Shown: positions 23,807 to 34,150 of the stretch, one piece after another
Layout of the letters: every line of letters begins with the position of its first letter
How positions within the stretch are numbered: position 1 is the first letter of the stretch
NCBI GenBank assembly: GCA_023052935.1
Contig: CM041294.1
Location: forward strand, 44,992,736 to 45,056,735
Origin: Piezodorus guildinii
Taxonomy: Eukaryota; Arthropoda; Insecta; Hemiptera; Pentatomidae
Direction of reading: 5' to 3'
Length of the DNA: 64,000 bases
Position numbers and translations under genes: made by a program
Notes under the pieces: generated by a model
What the model was told of the DNA's origin: nothing
Seen by the model: only the letters and a program-made list of their open reading frames with translations
The model's database searches: none

Positions 23807-25004
23807 AATGCTTAGCGATGATCTTCGTCAGCATCTTCATCATTTCTCGAACAGTTGCCATCATCTCTGCGAATTGGGCGTTGAATAGAGCATTGCTTGG
23901 ATGTGCTTGTGTATTTAATGTGAATTGCGGTGTTGAGGAGTGAGCGGGTGCTGTCATTAGTTCAGCTTCTTCATGATGCGATGTTGGGGATGTTCTCTGT
24001 AGCTGCTGCTGCTGCTGTTGCTGCCCGGCGGGTCCGCCAAGTAGTTCAGTGAAAGCCAAGTTAGGGTTGACTAGCCTACTTGTCTTACTTGAAGGGGCTG
24101 CTACATTTATAATTGTCCTCTTTCTCATCTGGAGCAGTTCTTGCCGGCGGGGACACTCTTTGGAGGAGGCATGATGGGCTCCACTACAGTTGGCACATTT
24201 GATTGGTGCAAGTCGTGGGCAGCTTCTTTCTTCATGAGTTTGGGCGCACCGGGGGCATTTTACTGTCCTCCCGCAGTATTTCATGGTGTGCCCAAACTCT
24301 AAGCAGTTTCGACACTGTGCTGGGCATTTATCTTCTTTAAAGGGGGTTACCCTAAATCTAACCTGGTTCACATGGCGAAGAGCCTGTACATTTTCGATTT
24401 TTACCGTAGGCTCAGTGATGAGCAAGATGGCTTCAATCGGGTAGGTCACTTCTCCTTGTCGTTTGGTCAGGCGCTTGGCCATCACGAATCCTGGCAGCCT
24501 TTGTTTCACTTCAGTGGCGAACATATTTAAATCACTGTCAACATCGAAGCCGTGAACCACAAACTTTTTTGTCCTCTTGGTGCCGCGAGGTGCATAGGTG
24601 TGGAATTGCACCTTATCATCACGACGGAATAGTTTTACCACGGCATAGTGATCGGCATCATTATCCAAGTATAACCTCGTCTGCTTTGCCGAGGTATTTG
24701 TAGTAAACTTTGTGATCTTCATTTCCAAGAGAGTCGCTCTGAGAATGGGTTGCGACAGTGGTGGTCTGATTATTACTGGTGGCGGTAACCTCTTCTTGGG
24801 CTGATCATTGCCTGACTGAGTGGGAGCAATTGGCGCAAACTGGTTAGAGACAGGTGTCGGTGGAGGCCCGGCGACTGTCCTCAGTTTTTGGGAATTTTTC
24901 TTTGAAACTTGGACAAATCCCGCTTCATCAGCTCCACTTGACGGGCGCTTCTCGCCTCTAGCCTCTTCCATTATCATGGCCGTCGAAGTCGATGGTTCAC
25001 CCAT
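23799..25004 (-). CDS. ORF1: gag-like nucleic-acid-binding protein
   Basis: A protein of 401 residues expected to coat the element's RNA and chaperone reverse transcription. Residues 1-90 are Ser/Pro-rich and low in complexity. Residues 90-230 form the conserved gag core, ending NVQALRHVNQVRFRVTPF. Three zinc knuckles follow: C231-x2-C-x4-H-x4-C, C250-x2-C-x3-H-x4-C and a third from C270 to C284 (CANCSGAHH). This is the triple knuckle of Jockey, BS and I-type gags. A run of seven Gln lies at 328-334 and a Met-rich amphipathic stretch (MMATVREMMKMLTKII) closes the protein. The frame is intact. The first ATG (MGEPSTST) follows an in-frame-free 5' untranslated region and is the natural start. 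The stop overlaps the ORF2 start. Confidence 0.9.
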   Translation of the reverse strand: MGEPSTSTAMIMEEARGEKRPSSGADEAGFVQVSKKNSQKLRTVAGPPPTPVSNQFAPIAPTQSGNDQPKKRLPPPVIIRPPLSQPILRATLLEMKITKFTTNTSAKQTRLYLDNDADHYAVVKLFRRDDKVQFHTYAPRGTKRTKKFVVHGFDVDSDLNMFATEVKQRLPGFVMAKRLTKRQGEVTYPIEAILLITEPTVKIENVQALRHVNQVRFRVTPFKEDKCPAQCRNCLEFGHTMKYCGRTVKCPRCAQTHEERSCPRLAPIKCANCSGAHHASSKECPRRQELLQMRKRTIINVAAPSSKTSRLVNPNLAFTELLGGPAGQQQQQQQLQRTSPTSHHEEAELMTAPAHSSTPQFTLNTQAHPSNALFNAQFAEMMATVREMMKMLTKIIAKHYD

Positions 25005-25243
25005 ATCGTTAGATGGCCGCGTATAGGGGCAAAAACTCTTGTCAGCGCTACGCTGCCCGATTGGCTGTTAAAGATTATTTCCACGGGATAAGTGTGGTCT
25101 TCAACAGCATAAGGCGCAAAGCTAAACAAGAGCTGACGTCAGAAAGTCTTCAAGCGGCAGTTCTTCTTACTTCTTCCACTGCTCGTCCCTGCTACTTAAT
25201 GCTAAGCGATAAGGTTTTGTGGCTTGTTACCACACAAAAATAA

Positions 25244-25420
25244 TATTCACGAGTATCAACTAAATACCAAATTATGAATAACTTCTAATCAGCATCAAAT
25301 TCTTTTAATTTTTTAGATGTTTCTCCTATATATATATGCCTTCACAATCTTTAAAGTCTATTTTGTATATTGCATTTTGCTTATCCATTTTTGTATCGTT
25401 GTTATTGAAATGTAAAATGT
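25244..25420 (-). pseudogene. Penelope-like element, N-terminal side of the GIY-YIG domain
   Basis: The minus-strand frame reads DTKMDKQNAIYKIDFKDCEG and then, after a one-base shift, YIGETSKKLKEF. This is the start of the PLE GIY-YIG domain (IYKI.C..C...YIGET...L). The rest of the domain lies at 20225-20897, across the Jockey-like insertion, so the two pieces were one gene before that insertion. Confidence 0.75.
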
Positions 25421-26664
25421 TGGATGAGTAATTTAATTTAATGTTGCCTCTTACCCGTGCTATGATATATGTAGCAGTTTTTTATATATGCTCTAATCAA
25501 TAGTCTATGTTTAGAAACTTCCAACTGATTAGGTAATAGTTGACATTCCACCAGTTCTTGCATAAACTGTAGCTGTTTCCCAAAACCTATGTCTAAATTT
25601 TTTTTTAATCTCCTGAAACTAAAGTTATTTGATTTCATCGATTTTTATTCAAATATTTAAATAATCAATAGTATGTTGCGTTATTTGATAGGTAATATAG
25701 AAGTTCTATTTATCTGATAAAAACAAGGCATTACTTATGTAGGCATAACTATTATTACTTCCATTCTGCCAGTGTTTCTGATTCTATATCTACCCGTGCA
25801 GTATTCCATTTTCATCTTGTTTTCATGACTTTTAGTCTTATTATTCCTTGTTTTGGGATGTTAAAATCTTTTGGAGATGTTAGTATTATTTTTTATTATT
25901 AATGAACAATTTTTATTGAGTAATATTACAGTCTATCTTTATTAGGACATTTGTAATAGTGATAAAGTAAAACATTCACACAATATATATTCACACAATA
26001 TAATAGTATTAAGAGTTAAATTTTCCTTTCTGATTAGTCTTCTAGCTGGACTTATCCTATTCTTTATTTATGTATATATGCTCTCTTCCAGGTGGCCTTT
26101 ATGTTTTTAAAACATTCTATTTGGTCTAACAAGTTATTGCTACCGCTTATTATTGTTTTTTGTTGTTATTATTGATTTATTTTCAGATGTAATACCAAAT
26201 AAAACCGGTTTATTCTTGGTCTTAAGGAACGCCATATCAGTCTCATTTAAAAAAAAAAAAGTAGTTGATGAAAATAATAATATCTACAATATAGCTATTA
26301 ACAAGATTTGTTAGTAGATTTAAGTTGTTTTAATATTTTTCGTTCAGTGTTTGTTGCCTAAAGCAAAATTTATGAACAGAGAAAGATCATGTTAAATATG
26401 AAATGCGTAGAGAGCTAATGTTTTAATTTTAAGGGCAAAAAAATGCTTATGGTTATTATCGTCCTCGCATCTATAAAAAAAAAAGAAGAAAGAAATACGA
26501 TTTATCAAAATAAAGATACAAGAATAAAATGAAGAAAATAAAATAATAATAAAGATATTTTTAAAAATGCCAATTACGTTGCAACATTTATTTTCTTTTT
26601 TACAGTTGATTAATAATCTGTTTTCAAACCTGTTCCCGTATGGTACGCAAAATCTCCGCATAAA
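25421..26664. other. Probable decayed upstream PLE sequence and AT-rich DNA
   Basis: The minus strand upstream of the PLE remnant should carry its reverse transcriptase. A 66-codon frame (25438-25638) and some codon-like patches up to about 25900 may be such remains, but I could not find the catalytic motifs. The rest, to 26664, is AT-rich and unassigned. Confidence 0.35.
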
Positions 26665-26935
26665 AAAAAACCTGTACCTCTGCAATCCATGAAGGGCCGT
26701 TCAATGTGTTAAGACCGAGATCACACTCAGTCGCCAGGTTTTTCCCTATTTTCGGGTACTCCCTTTGTAGAGGCTTGATCTACCCCAGAAGGGTCTCAAT
26801 GCCCTAGGGTCGCCATCCGTCTGAAAGAACACAATTAATAATATTCTGCTACATCCGAGATTCGAATCCAGTACCCGGAGAGAGCAGTAGACTAGTGGTC
26901 TATCAACTAAACCACGCCGCTTTTACTCCTTTAAT
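26665..26935 (-). mobile_element. SINE-B, full-length copy
   Basis: tRNA-derived SINE on the minus strand. The head begins GCGGCGTGGTTTAGTTGATA with an A box (TGGTTTAGTTG) and carries a B box, GATTCGAATC. The body then runs through a CTGGCGACTGAGTGTGATC motif to GAGGTACAGG and a T-rich tail. It is distinct from SINE-A in head, body and tail. Further copies lie at 35.23, 35.82, 38.81 and 50.69 kb. Confidence 0.8.
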
Positions 26936-26944
26936 CCTCGATAC

Positions 26945-27385
26945 TTCTCTAATATTCCCCTCTTGGACTACTGCTGTACGGTATACGGTTTCTGTAGATC
27001 TCGAGGTACAAAAAAAAATTAATGGCTTAGTTAATTTTTCTACCGTCTACCAATTTTGTGGCTAGTTGAGGTGGCTTAACCTTTTTAATCTTCGCTAGTA
27101 TTTCTGTTCACCATACCTTTACCAAATTATCTAATCTCACTGTCCATTTTACATTTTCGACGTTATACAGTTCAAATCATCTGTCCGTTCCCGTTATGAA
27201 CGTTCTAGGCCTTCAGATTCATACTTAAAATACCCACACTTTTCTTATTCGATCCTCAATCATATGAAATTCTAACCCTCTTTCTATCCGTCACTCCAAC
27301 TATCTTCTTACCTTCAAATATCGCTTATTTAATCATCTTATAACCATCCAGTCACAATATAATTATTATCTTACTTCCTAATATT
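26945..27385 (+). pseudogene. CR1/L2-like LINE ORF2 C-terminal remnant
   Basis: Decayed frames read IPLLDYCCTVYGFC (P..DY...VY), LRWLNLF, RSRYERSRPSDSYLKYP, and then NPLSIRHSNYLL and FKYRLFNHLI. This is the order of blocks after the reverse transcriptase domain of CR1/L2-type LINEs, parallel to the remnant at 8.65-9.19 kb but more degraded. Several frameshifts and stops. It starts directly after the SINE-B head. Confidence 0.6.
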
Positions 27386-28422
27386 AAATTAACTATAAAC
27401 ACCTTACAGTTTTGTAAGTGAAGTATTGCGCGGAAAATTTGGAAGTAAGACTGGTCAGTCAGAGCATAAAGATAATTGTACAGATAGCATTGCCTGAAAC
27501 CCGTGTAAAGATTGAGTTTTTAGCATTGTGACGAATAAAGTCAGTGAGCTATGTTGTAGGGACTGATATGGACTAATTATGTAAAAGTCAAGTACCGCAT
27601 CGTAGATGGGAGGCTTGGAGTTCGTCCTTGAGAATGAGCTCATTTGTATGACAGTTTGGTTGGATGTGAATTTCGATCAAGAGCATGAATAATACAATAT
27701 CGTCTAAAAAATACCCTATAGTTGATAAAGTTAAGATTTATTTTGCCTCCATAAATAGAGTTTACCTCTCCATGAATTAAATTCACGGTTAGAACTTGGG
27801 TTGTTTTTATGTTTTCCCTTTACAATATACCACCCGACGGGTTTAAAACCTTTTAGAAAATCATTATAATGTGATTGGGTAGAGCCGCAGACAGCTTCCT
27901 GAGTTTTTTAGGATCTCATTTCCTCCAGCGGGAAAACTTTTTAAAGGCGGGTAGGGAAAGCGCCCGCCCTCGTCGCCTAGTACCTTTTATAAGAGAGGAG
28001 TAGTACAGAGGCAGCTTCTGTTTTTAAGTGCGCTCCTCTTCACTCGTATCCATAATTACGATTTTTTTCTCTCTTTCTTTCTCCTCGTTCTCATCTCTAT
28101 CCTGCCTCTGAAGGATCCCCTCGCGGTATAATTTGCAAAGAGAAACTATGTCGAATAGGTTGTGAATAGGAAGGAGTCTTCGCCGGTTATAACTTTTCAT
28201 TAGGACTTCTCTGTTCTACCTTATGTCTCTCATTTCCATGCTCCTTTTCATAAAAATGGTATCAAAATGTTTTATCGGGTTCTAAGATTTACATATTATC
28301 ATTTTCATTATATGTATAGTAGATGATATAAAAATACTGTCCAAATATCAACCAGAACTTTCCAATATATATATTTGTATTATTATTATTATATTTTTAT
28401 TTTATGGTTATTTTATCCTACA
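27386..28422. other. AT-rich DNA with GC-richer patch, no gene recognised
   Basis: A GC-richer block at about 27885-28160 (including GGCGGGTAGGGAAAGCGCCC) has no recognised motif. No coding frame of note. A short ATT repeat lies near 28378-28400. Confidence 0.4.
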
Positions 28423-28692
28423 GTTTGTTTGTTTGTTTATTTATTTAACGTCACTTTATGCTACTAAGGCTAATCGGACGATGCTACAGTGGGAGTCCTA
28501 AATTTTGCCTATCCAGGTTTTATTAGGATAAGGATTTTTAACGAGTACCTGACATCGCACAGGCTCGGGACCACCTTTTAACGTCCCCTCCGAAGGACGG
28601 CGTAACTAAGGATTTTTTACTCCTATTAAAAAATCCTAGGACCACCTGCAGGTTTGAACCCGTGACCTTTAGCATGGGAGGCTGTTAGTAGC
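28423..28692 (-). mobile_element. SINE-A inserted into an older SINE-A
   Basis: Minus-strand SINE-A with tail GTTTGTTTGTTTATTTATTT on the left. The tRNA-like head is shortened at the right end. A near-perfect duplication of about 15 bp, TTTTATC(C/G)TACAGTT, is present on both sides (near 28411 and 28694). The right-hand copy lies inside another SINE-A, so this copy landed in that older one. Confidence 0.75.
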
Positions 28693-28915
28693 CTTTTATC
28701 GTACAGTTGCTAATTGGACGATAATACTGTGAGAGGCCTAAATTTTGTCTATCCTGGTTTAATTAGGATTCAAGTACGAGACATCGCACATGCTTTGTTT
28801 ACCATTTTACGTCCCCTCCGAAGGACGACATAAGCAAGGATTTTTCATTTCAACCCATGACCCTAGGCTTAGAAGGGTATTACGCTCGCCGCTACACTAC
28901 AGGTGACCTTCTACA
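28693..28915 (-). mobile_element. SINE-A, older host copy
   Basis: A diverged SINE-A on the minus strand (GCTAATTGGACGATAATACT, TATCCTGGTTTAATTAGGAT, GGACGACATAAGCAAGGATT, then the head region with CCCATGACC). Its tail side was displaced by the younger SINE-A just upstream. Numerous substitutions fit its greater age. Confidence 0.7.
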
Positions 28916-29166
28916 TTAATTTTAAATATTTAGGTTATTTTTAAATAATCAATCAATCCATATTTTTAACTCAACAATCCGTTTATTTTGTTTTTTCTCT
29001 CTCGTACGTTTCAGTCTTTGGACATTTTCAAGGATCCTTGAATCTGTCCTTTCTATTGCATATCTATACTAATATTATAAAGCTGGAGAGTTTGTTTGTT
29101 TGTTTGTATGTTTGTTTGAACGCGCTAATCTCAGAAACTACTGGTTTAAATTGAAAAATTCTTTTT

Positions 29167-29500
29167 GTGTTGGATAGTCCACTTATCGAGGAAGGCTATA
29201 GGCTATATAACATCACGCTGCGACCAATAGAACCGAAGAATCAGTGGAAAATATGGGAAAAAAACAGGGAAAATTTACCTCGAATCCCAACGATTCCAAA
29301 TGATTTACCTTTTAATTTTCAAATAATTCAATTTCCCGTTAATTTATCTTTTGCCATAACAATTAATAAATCACATGGGCAAGCATTTAAACACGTAGGA
29401 ATCGATTTACGTCAAGATCAGGTCGCGGAGGAAATCAGTATGTTCTTCTGCCACAAGAAAATAAAACCAAAAATATTATTTAAGCAGAAATACTTTAAAA
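29167..29500 (+). pseudogene. Helitron Rep/helicase, C-terminal remnant
   Basis: The frame reads LPFNFQIIQFPVNLSFAI and then TINKSHGQAFKHVGIDL, the conserved end of the Pif1-like superfamily 1 helicase domain of Helitrons (..QFP...AFA.TINK.QGQT...VGI.L). Only about 100 codons survive. Rep and the rest of the helicase are missing, and the frame is cut by the mariner insertion at 29503. The real start is unknown; the N-terminal part of the open frame comes from the Helitron 5' region. Confidence 0.8.
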
Positions 29501-29502
29501 TA

Positions 29503-29954
29503 TTGGGTCGTCCGAAAAGTTGGTAGAGGTTTTTAAAATAAAATTTACCTTATGTTTTTTTTTCTACTAAAATGAATCATGAGGCTAATGTTTATTTATA
29601 TGCCTTTAATCCTCATGGAATTAACTATATTTAGACACTGAATTCGTCTTTATGAAGGATCAGTAGAGTAGTTTATTGCAATCCAACATGAGTGACGATT
29701 CAGTTCATTTTCGAAATAATATGCTGTTCTTTTTTTAAAAGAGGGAAAAACGTAGACCTAACTGCAAGAAAGATTCGTTCCGTGTATGGCAGCGATTCAA
29801 TTGCTGACAGCACGGTTCAGAAGTGGTTTTCGTGGTTTAGAGGGTCTTCAATTTGGAAGACCAGCCCCATTTTTGTAGATTAAATAAACAAATTTTAAGC
29901 TGTCCAATTTTAATTGTTGTCCAAATTTGTCTACGAACTTTCCGGACAACCCAA
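29503..29954 (+). mobile_element. mariner-like element, internally deleted
   Basis: Terminal inverted repeats TTGGGTCGTCCGAAAAGTTG and, from the other end, TTGGGTTGTCCGGAAAGTTC, flanked by the TA target duplication (29501-29502 and 29955-29956). Length 452 bp against about 1.3 kb for a complete mariner. It contains the N-terminal part of a transposase and lies inside the Helitron, which it interrupts. Confidence 0.85.
29692..29883 (+). pseudogene. mariner transposase, N-terminal DNA-binding remnant
   Basis: The frame reads FKRGKNVDLTARKIRSVYG and then STVQKWFSWFRGSS, the helix-turn-helix region of mariner transposases (...F.kGkna..a...l..vYG......tv.kWF.rFr.G). The next residues are the usual start of the linker, and the frame then ends. 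The DDD catalytic domain is absent, so it cannot transpose by itself. Confidence 0.75.
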
Positions 29955-30031
29955 TATATTCTTTTGAAAAAGTCTTAATAGCAATCATAACAACTGAAAT
30001 TGACGCAGACGAAGTCGCGCGCAACAGCTAG

Positions 30032-30996
30032 TATAAAAATATATGTATTGTCACATTATAATAAAATATACTTTAGGCTGAAACCAGCCTTGTCAGCTTG
30101 TTATTATCTACTCTTATTATTAAATTACAAATATAAAAACAAATAATTAATTTTAAAGTTTTACATTTGTCTCTATTGAAATTATTTTTATTCAGAACTG
30201 TTTAGAAGAAATAGTCTGAAAATAGAAATTATTAACTATAGCAATAACTCTCTCTACGACTTCGGACCTTGACAAATATGTCTTCAATGCCAATTATACG
30301 AATAATGAGAGATGCCTAATTATTTTAAATAAAAAATAGGTAGTTGCGAGAGAGAATCTTGAACAATTTAGCAATAAGTAAGTCGTTTAAGTGTATTTAT
30401 TTTATTTTATTGAACTTTAAGACTGAACGAATAATGATCCAATGAGTAAATATGAGGAAGTATAGTTATGGCCTTGAAAAGATTTGAAAAGAAACTACCT
30501 TTTGCTAGCACTTCAATATTGTCTTTTATTTGGTAGATCCCCTGACCATAGCTTTTTCAGCTGCTTCGGAGTGTTTTCAGGTATATACGGAGTTGAGAAG
30601 TTGCGAAAAAGATTTATAGAGTATGGTGTTGGTGGCTAAGTAAGGAGCATTTAGTGTTTTCGGAGGATTTAGGATTGCAAGGATTGGTATGTTGTAGGTC
30701 CAAATAGGTCCGATAATCGTAAACTGAAAAAGTTTTTAGTAATAGAATATTGTAAGTTTGGATTGTTTGTTAATAAGTGTTGTAGTAATCGGTATCTAAG
30801 AGAAGTTTCTTGTCGTGTCAGTCGTATATAAGAATTCTACCAAGACGCTTGTCAAGGTGGTGTCCTAGTCAACAATGTTCGGCAGCGATAAATGAAATAT
30901 TGCTAAAGGATATTGGTGATCTGGATGTCCAGGGTTTGCGACAAATCAAGTGTATTTCAATAAGGATTCCTTGTCTGATATTTTTTCCTGTTTGAA
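30032..30996. other. Unassigned stretch, no gene recognised
   Basis: 30460-30990 is a little GC-richer, with loosely codon-like sequence on the minus strand interrupted by many stops. I could not tie it to a family. Confidence 0.35.
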
Positions 30997-31855
30997 AAAA
31001 AAATCAGGAGCGGGCAACACACGACTTTCACTTACCTCCATTTTTAAAATCAATAAAAGAATTTTCAAATACAGTTAAAGATAAAAATACGTGAAACTAT
31101 TAAAGAATTAATTAAATTAAATTTATATAGAAACATGTGTTTTATTAAAAAATCGATTATATTATTATATAAAATAATAAGTTAGTTTTATCTTCATTTC
31201 ATCACTCTCTATTAACTTTTAAAAGCTTGTGTATATTATGTATATAATATGTATATTACTGCTCTTATGTTCAAAAACGAAAGATTGCATTAAAAAGATA
31301 TTTTTTCTGTTTTCTCCTTTAGTTGGGTATCGAATTCATTCAATTTATATATTTACCTGTTTTTTATTCAATGGTAACAAGATAATGTAGTTATTTTTAC
31401 AGAATCAGCAAAATTAAAGGTGCTTTAGAGAAAGAAAATTTAAAATATCGGTATTTAAAACTGTCAGACCATTTTAATCCAAATGAAACCTAAATGATAT
31501 TAAAGCCCATTACATTTTACATCGATATAGCAAGTTTAATCAAAATTGTCGGAACCGTTTTTGAGAAAATCGAAAAAAGGTGCAAAATGCATGGCATGAA
31601 GTGGCTCTTCTCGTAAGCTCATTTTGATAAAAAAAGGTTTTGTAACATCTCGGGCGTATATTTGTCTTAAATATGAAATTTCAGTTTCATAGGACTTACC
31701 GTTTCCGCTCGGGAATTACCACTCACACCTTTTTGCGGGACTTGGTTATTTGGACCCTAAAATGTGTATTTCCGTTGAAAACTGGAATTCGAAAATTTTC
31801 ACGATCGCAATACTTTCCTTTACTATATAAAGTAAGTGAAAGTAAAAATTAAGAG
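30997..31855 (+). mobile_element. HINE-like element, near-complete copy without microsatellite
   Basis: Starts AAAAATCAGGAGCGGGCAAC and ends TTACTATATAAAGTAAGTG. It has the 5' ACTTTCACTTAC and 3' GTAAGTGAAAGT inverted repeats. Where other copies carry a long CA tract it has only ACCACTCACACC, so the microsatellite is absent or lost. Confidence 0.75.
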
Positions 31856-33236
31856 TTTCATTTGAGGGAAAAAATATGTAAATTGATTGTATAAAGTAAG
31901 AGATCCTTAAGTTGGTGTTTGTGAAGGAATCACCTTTACATCATCTCTATTTTTATTTCAATTCATAGGGACCTTTATTATAGCTACATCAAATTTATAT
32001 AGGGCCTTTATATTTATATATCTTGCCTAATTGGTTTTAAATGGTCGTATACTTTTTGAACTTTCCGCTGTAGTTTGATTAGGTTATTTGCTTTTAAATT
32101 AATCCATCACGTTTTATTTCGTAAACATTTTAATCGTTATTTGATTGAAAGTTATCACTATTCAATTCAGCTCTATTGATCCACTTTTTTAAATTTAAGT
32201 AGCGAATATATTTATGTATTATGGCCATTTCTGGAAGGACTGACGAATCCAAATTTTGATCGAAAAATCGAAACGCATAAGTTTAGGTTCTTTTTTAGTT
32301 TTCCAAGTGAATATAAAAAAAAAAACAACAACTAAATAACAAAACACCAAAGATTTTTCTTTTTATGTTAAAATTATTTCTTTTTATTACATTACATCTG
32401 AAATTATAATATGTTACTATATCATATTATTAATTTATTGGACCACCACGTATGATTAACGAATCTAAAAAATACCAGATTTTGAACTCCTTAATTTTAT
32501 TAACGTCACCTTATTGAAATGTTTTAAAAAGAAAGTAGGAACAATACTTTTAAAAAGTTATACACTGGCGAATAAGAAATTGCATATAAATCTTATATAT
32601 ATATATATTTGTTTATACTTAATTTTCAAGAGGTAGCGACGTTGTGATAACGCTTTTTGTTAAAATATTTGAGCTCGTTGAGTTACAATGATATAAATGG
32701 AATGTGGTTCACTAATGCAAGTGTTTGTGTGTGTGAGGGTCAGGGAGGGAGTATTTGAGACTGTCGATATGGAAATAATAATTTAGATGTCAGGTGTATT
32801 TGTGGTTGTTATAAATATTTCTGTCTGACATGATGATAGCCGATGTGAATATAATTAAATGCTAACAACTGATAAGAGATGTATGGGAATGTGTCGTAGA
32901 GATTGGATCTCTGATGAAATACACGTAATTAGTGTTGTTTGATCAACCCTCCTCTGATTAGAGAGAACAAAGTTGATAATTTTGTTTTGCTAAACTCTCT
33001 TGTAGTTTCTCTTGCGATTATTCAGATGAATAGGTTTAATATTTACAAAAGCGATGGGAAGCTAAAATAGAAACACACATTAGTAAATTTATACAAACAT
33101 TTATCTAAATTTTTCCCATTTTTTTTTTAGGACTGTTAATTGGCTGGTATTCTGTTGGAATAAAAATATTAAATCTAGAGGATCTATCCTAATACTTGAG
33201 TAACATTAATAACATCAGTATAAACTTATGGAATAG
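31856..33236. other. AT-rich DNA, no gene recognised
   Basis: No coding frame, RNA gene or repeat recognised, apart from short A/T runs and a TA tract near 32595-32608. Confidence 0.5.
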
Positions 33237-34150
33237 TAAAAAATCTGGTGCGGGCAACACACGACTTTCACTTACCTAAATTTTTAAAATCAATGAAAGA
33301 ATTTTCAAATACAGTTAAAAAATACGCGAAATTATTAAGGAATTAATTAAATTAAATTTCTATAGAAACATGTGTTTGATTCAAAAATCTATTATATTAT
33401 TATCTAAAATAATCAGTTAGTTTTATATTCATTTCATCACTCTCTATTAACTTTTAAAAGCTTGTGTATGAGATGGTAATTTTTCTAAAATCTTTAGCTT
33501 TCCAACGGTATATCATACATGTATATTACTGCTCTTATGTTTAAAAACAAAAAATTGCATTAAAAAAATATTTTTTCTGTTTTCTCCTTTAGTTGGGTAT
33601 CGAATTTATTCAATTTATATATTTACCAGTTTTTCATCAGCGTTAACAAGATAATCTAGTTATTATTATTGAATCTACAAAATTAAAGGTACTTTAGGGG
33701 AAGAAAATTTAAAATATCGGCATTTAAGCCCTGTCAGACCATTTTTATCTAAATAAAACCTACATGACATTAAAGCCCATTAAATTTTACATCGATATAG
33801 CGAGTTTAATCAAAATCGTCGGAACCGTTTTTGAGAAAATCGAAAAAAGGTGCAAAATGCATGGTATAAAGTGCCTCTTCTGGTAGGCTCGTTTTGATGA
33901 AAAAAGTTTTGTCACGTCTCGGGCGTATAGTTGTCTTAAATATGAAATTTCAGTTTCATAGGACTTACCGTTTCCGCCCGGGAGTTACCACAGACACACA
34001 CACACACAGACACACACACACAGACCTTTTTGCGGACTTGGTTATTTGGACTCAGGGGACCCTAAAACGTGTATTTCCGTTGAAAACTGGAATTCGAAAA
34101 TTTTCACGATCGCAATACTTCCCCTTACTATATATAGTAAGTGAAAGTAA
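33237..34150 (+). mobile_element. HINE-like element, first unit of a tandem pair
   Basis: Complete copy from AAAAAATCTGGTGCGGGCAA to the terminal palindrome TTACTATATATAGTAA and GTGAAAGTAA, with a CA tract near 33994-34023. The next unit begins right after it. Positions 33361-34168 repeat as 34169-34976 with a period of 808-809 bp and very few differences. Confidence 0.85.

Larger units (their letters stand above)
20898..25243 (-). mobile_element. Jockey-like non-LTR retrotransposon, nearly full length
   Basis: A retrotransposon of about 4.3 kb, GC-richer than its flanks. On the minus strand it has a 5' untranslated region of about 240 bp, ORF1 (gag), ORF2 (endonuclease and reverse transcriptase), about 245 bp of 3' untranslated sequence and a poly(A) of about 33 (T run at 20898-20930). 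It interrupts the GIY-YIG region of a PLE on the same strand. The exact 5' boundary is uncertain. GAATAT occurs next to both ends (minus strand) and is a possible short target duplication. Apart from one base in ORF2 it has no evident disabling break, so it is young compared with all other elements here. Zinc-knuckle gag plus APE-type endonuclease plus reverse transcriptase without RNase H fits the Jockey clade. Confidence 0.9.
29063..30031 (+). mobile_element. Helitron (canonical type), carrying a mariner insertion
   Basis: Begins TCTATACTAATATTATAAAG and ends GCGCGCAACAGCTAG, the classic arthropod Helitron ends: 5' TC and 3' CTAG, with an imperfect hairpin (GAC GAA GTC) before the end. It sits between A (29062) and T (30032), as Helitrons do. 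The interior keeps a fragment of the Pif1-type helicase. Without the 452-bp mariner and its TA duplication the Helitron is only about 515 bp, so it is a non-autonomous deletion derivative. Confidence 0.85.

Noticed and set aside
22350..25243. Plus-strand frames at 22350-22661, 22995-23246, 24820-25026 and 25013-25243
   Set aside because: The first three are antisense shadows of the Jockey-like ORF1 and ORF2; the last lies in its 5' untranslated region. None shows a known domain.
30460..30990. Codon-like sequence on the minus strand as a possible LINE or gag remnant
   Set aside because: Frequent stops in every frame and no motif that could be matched with confidence.
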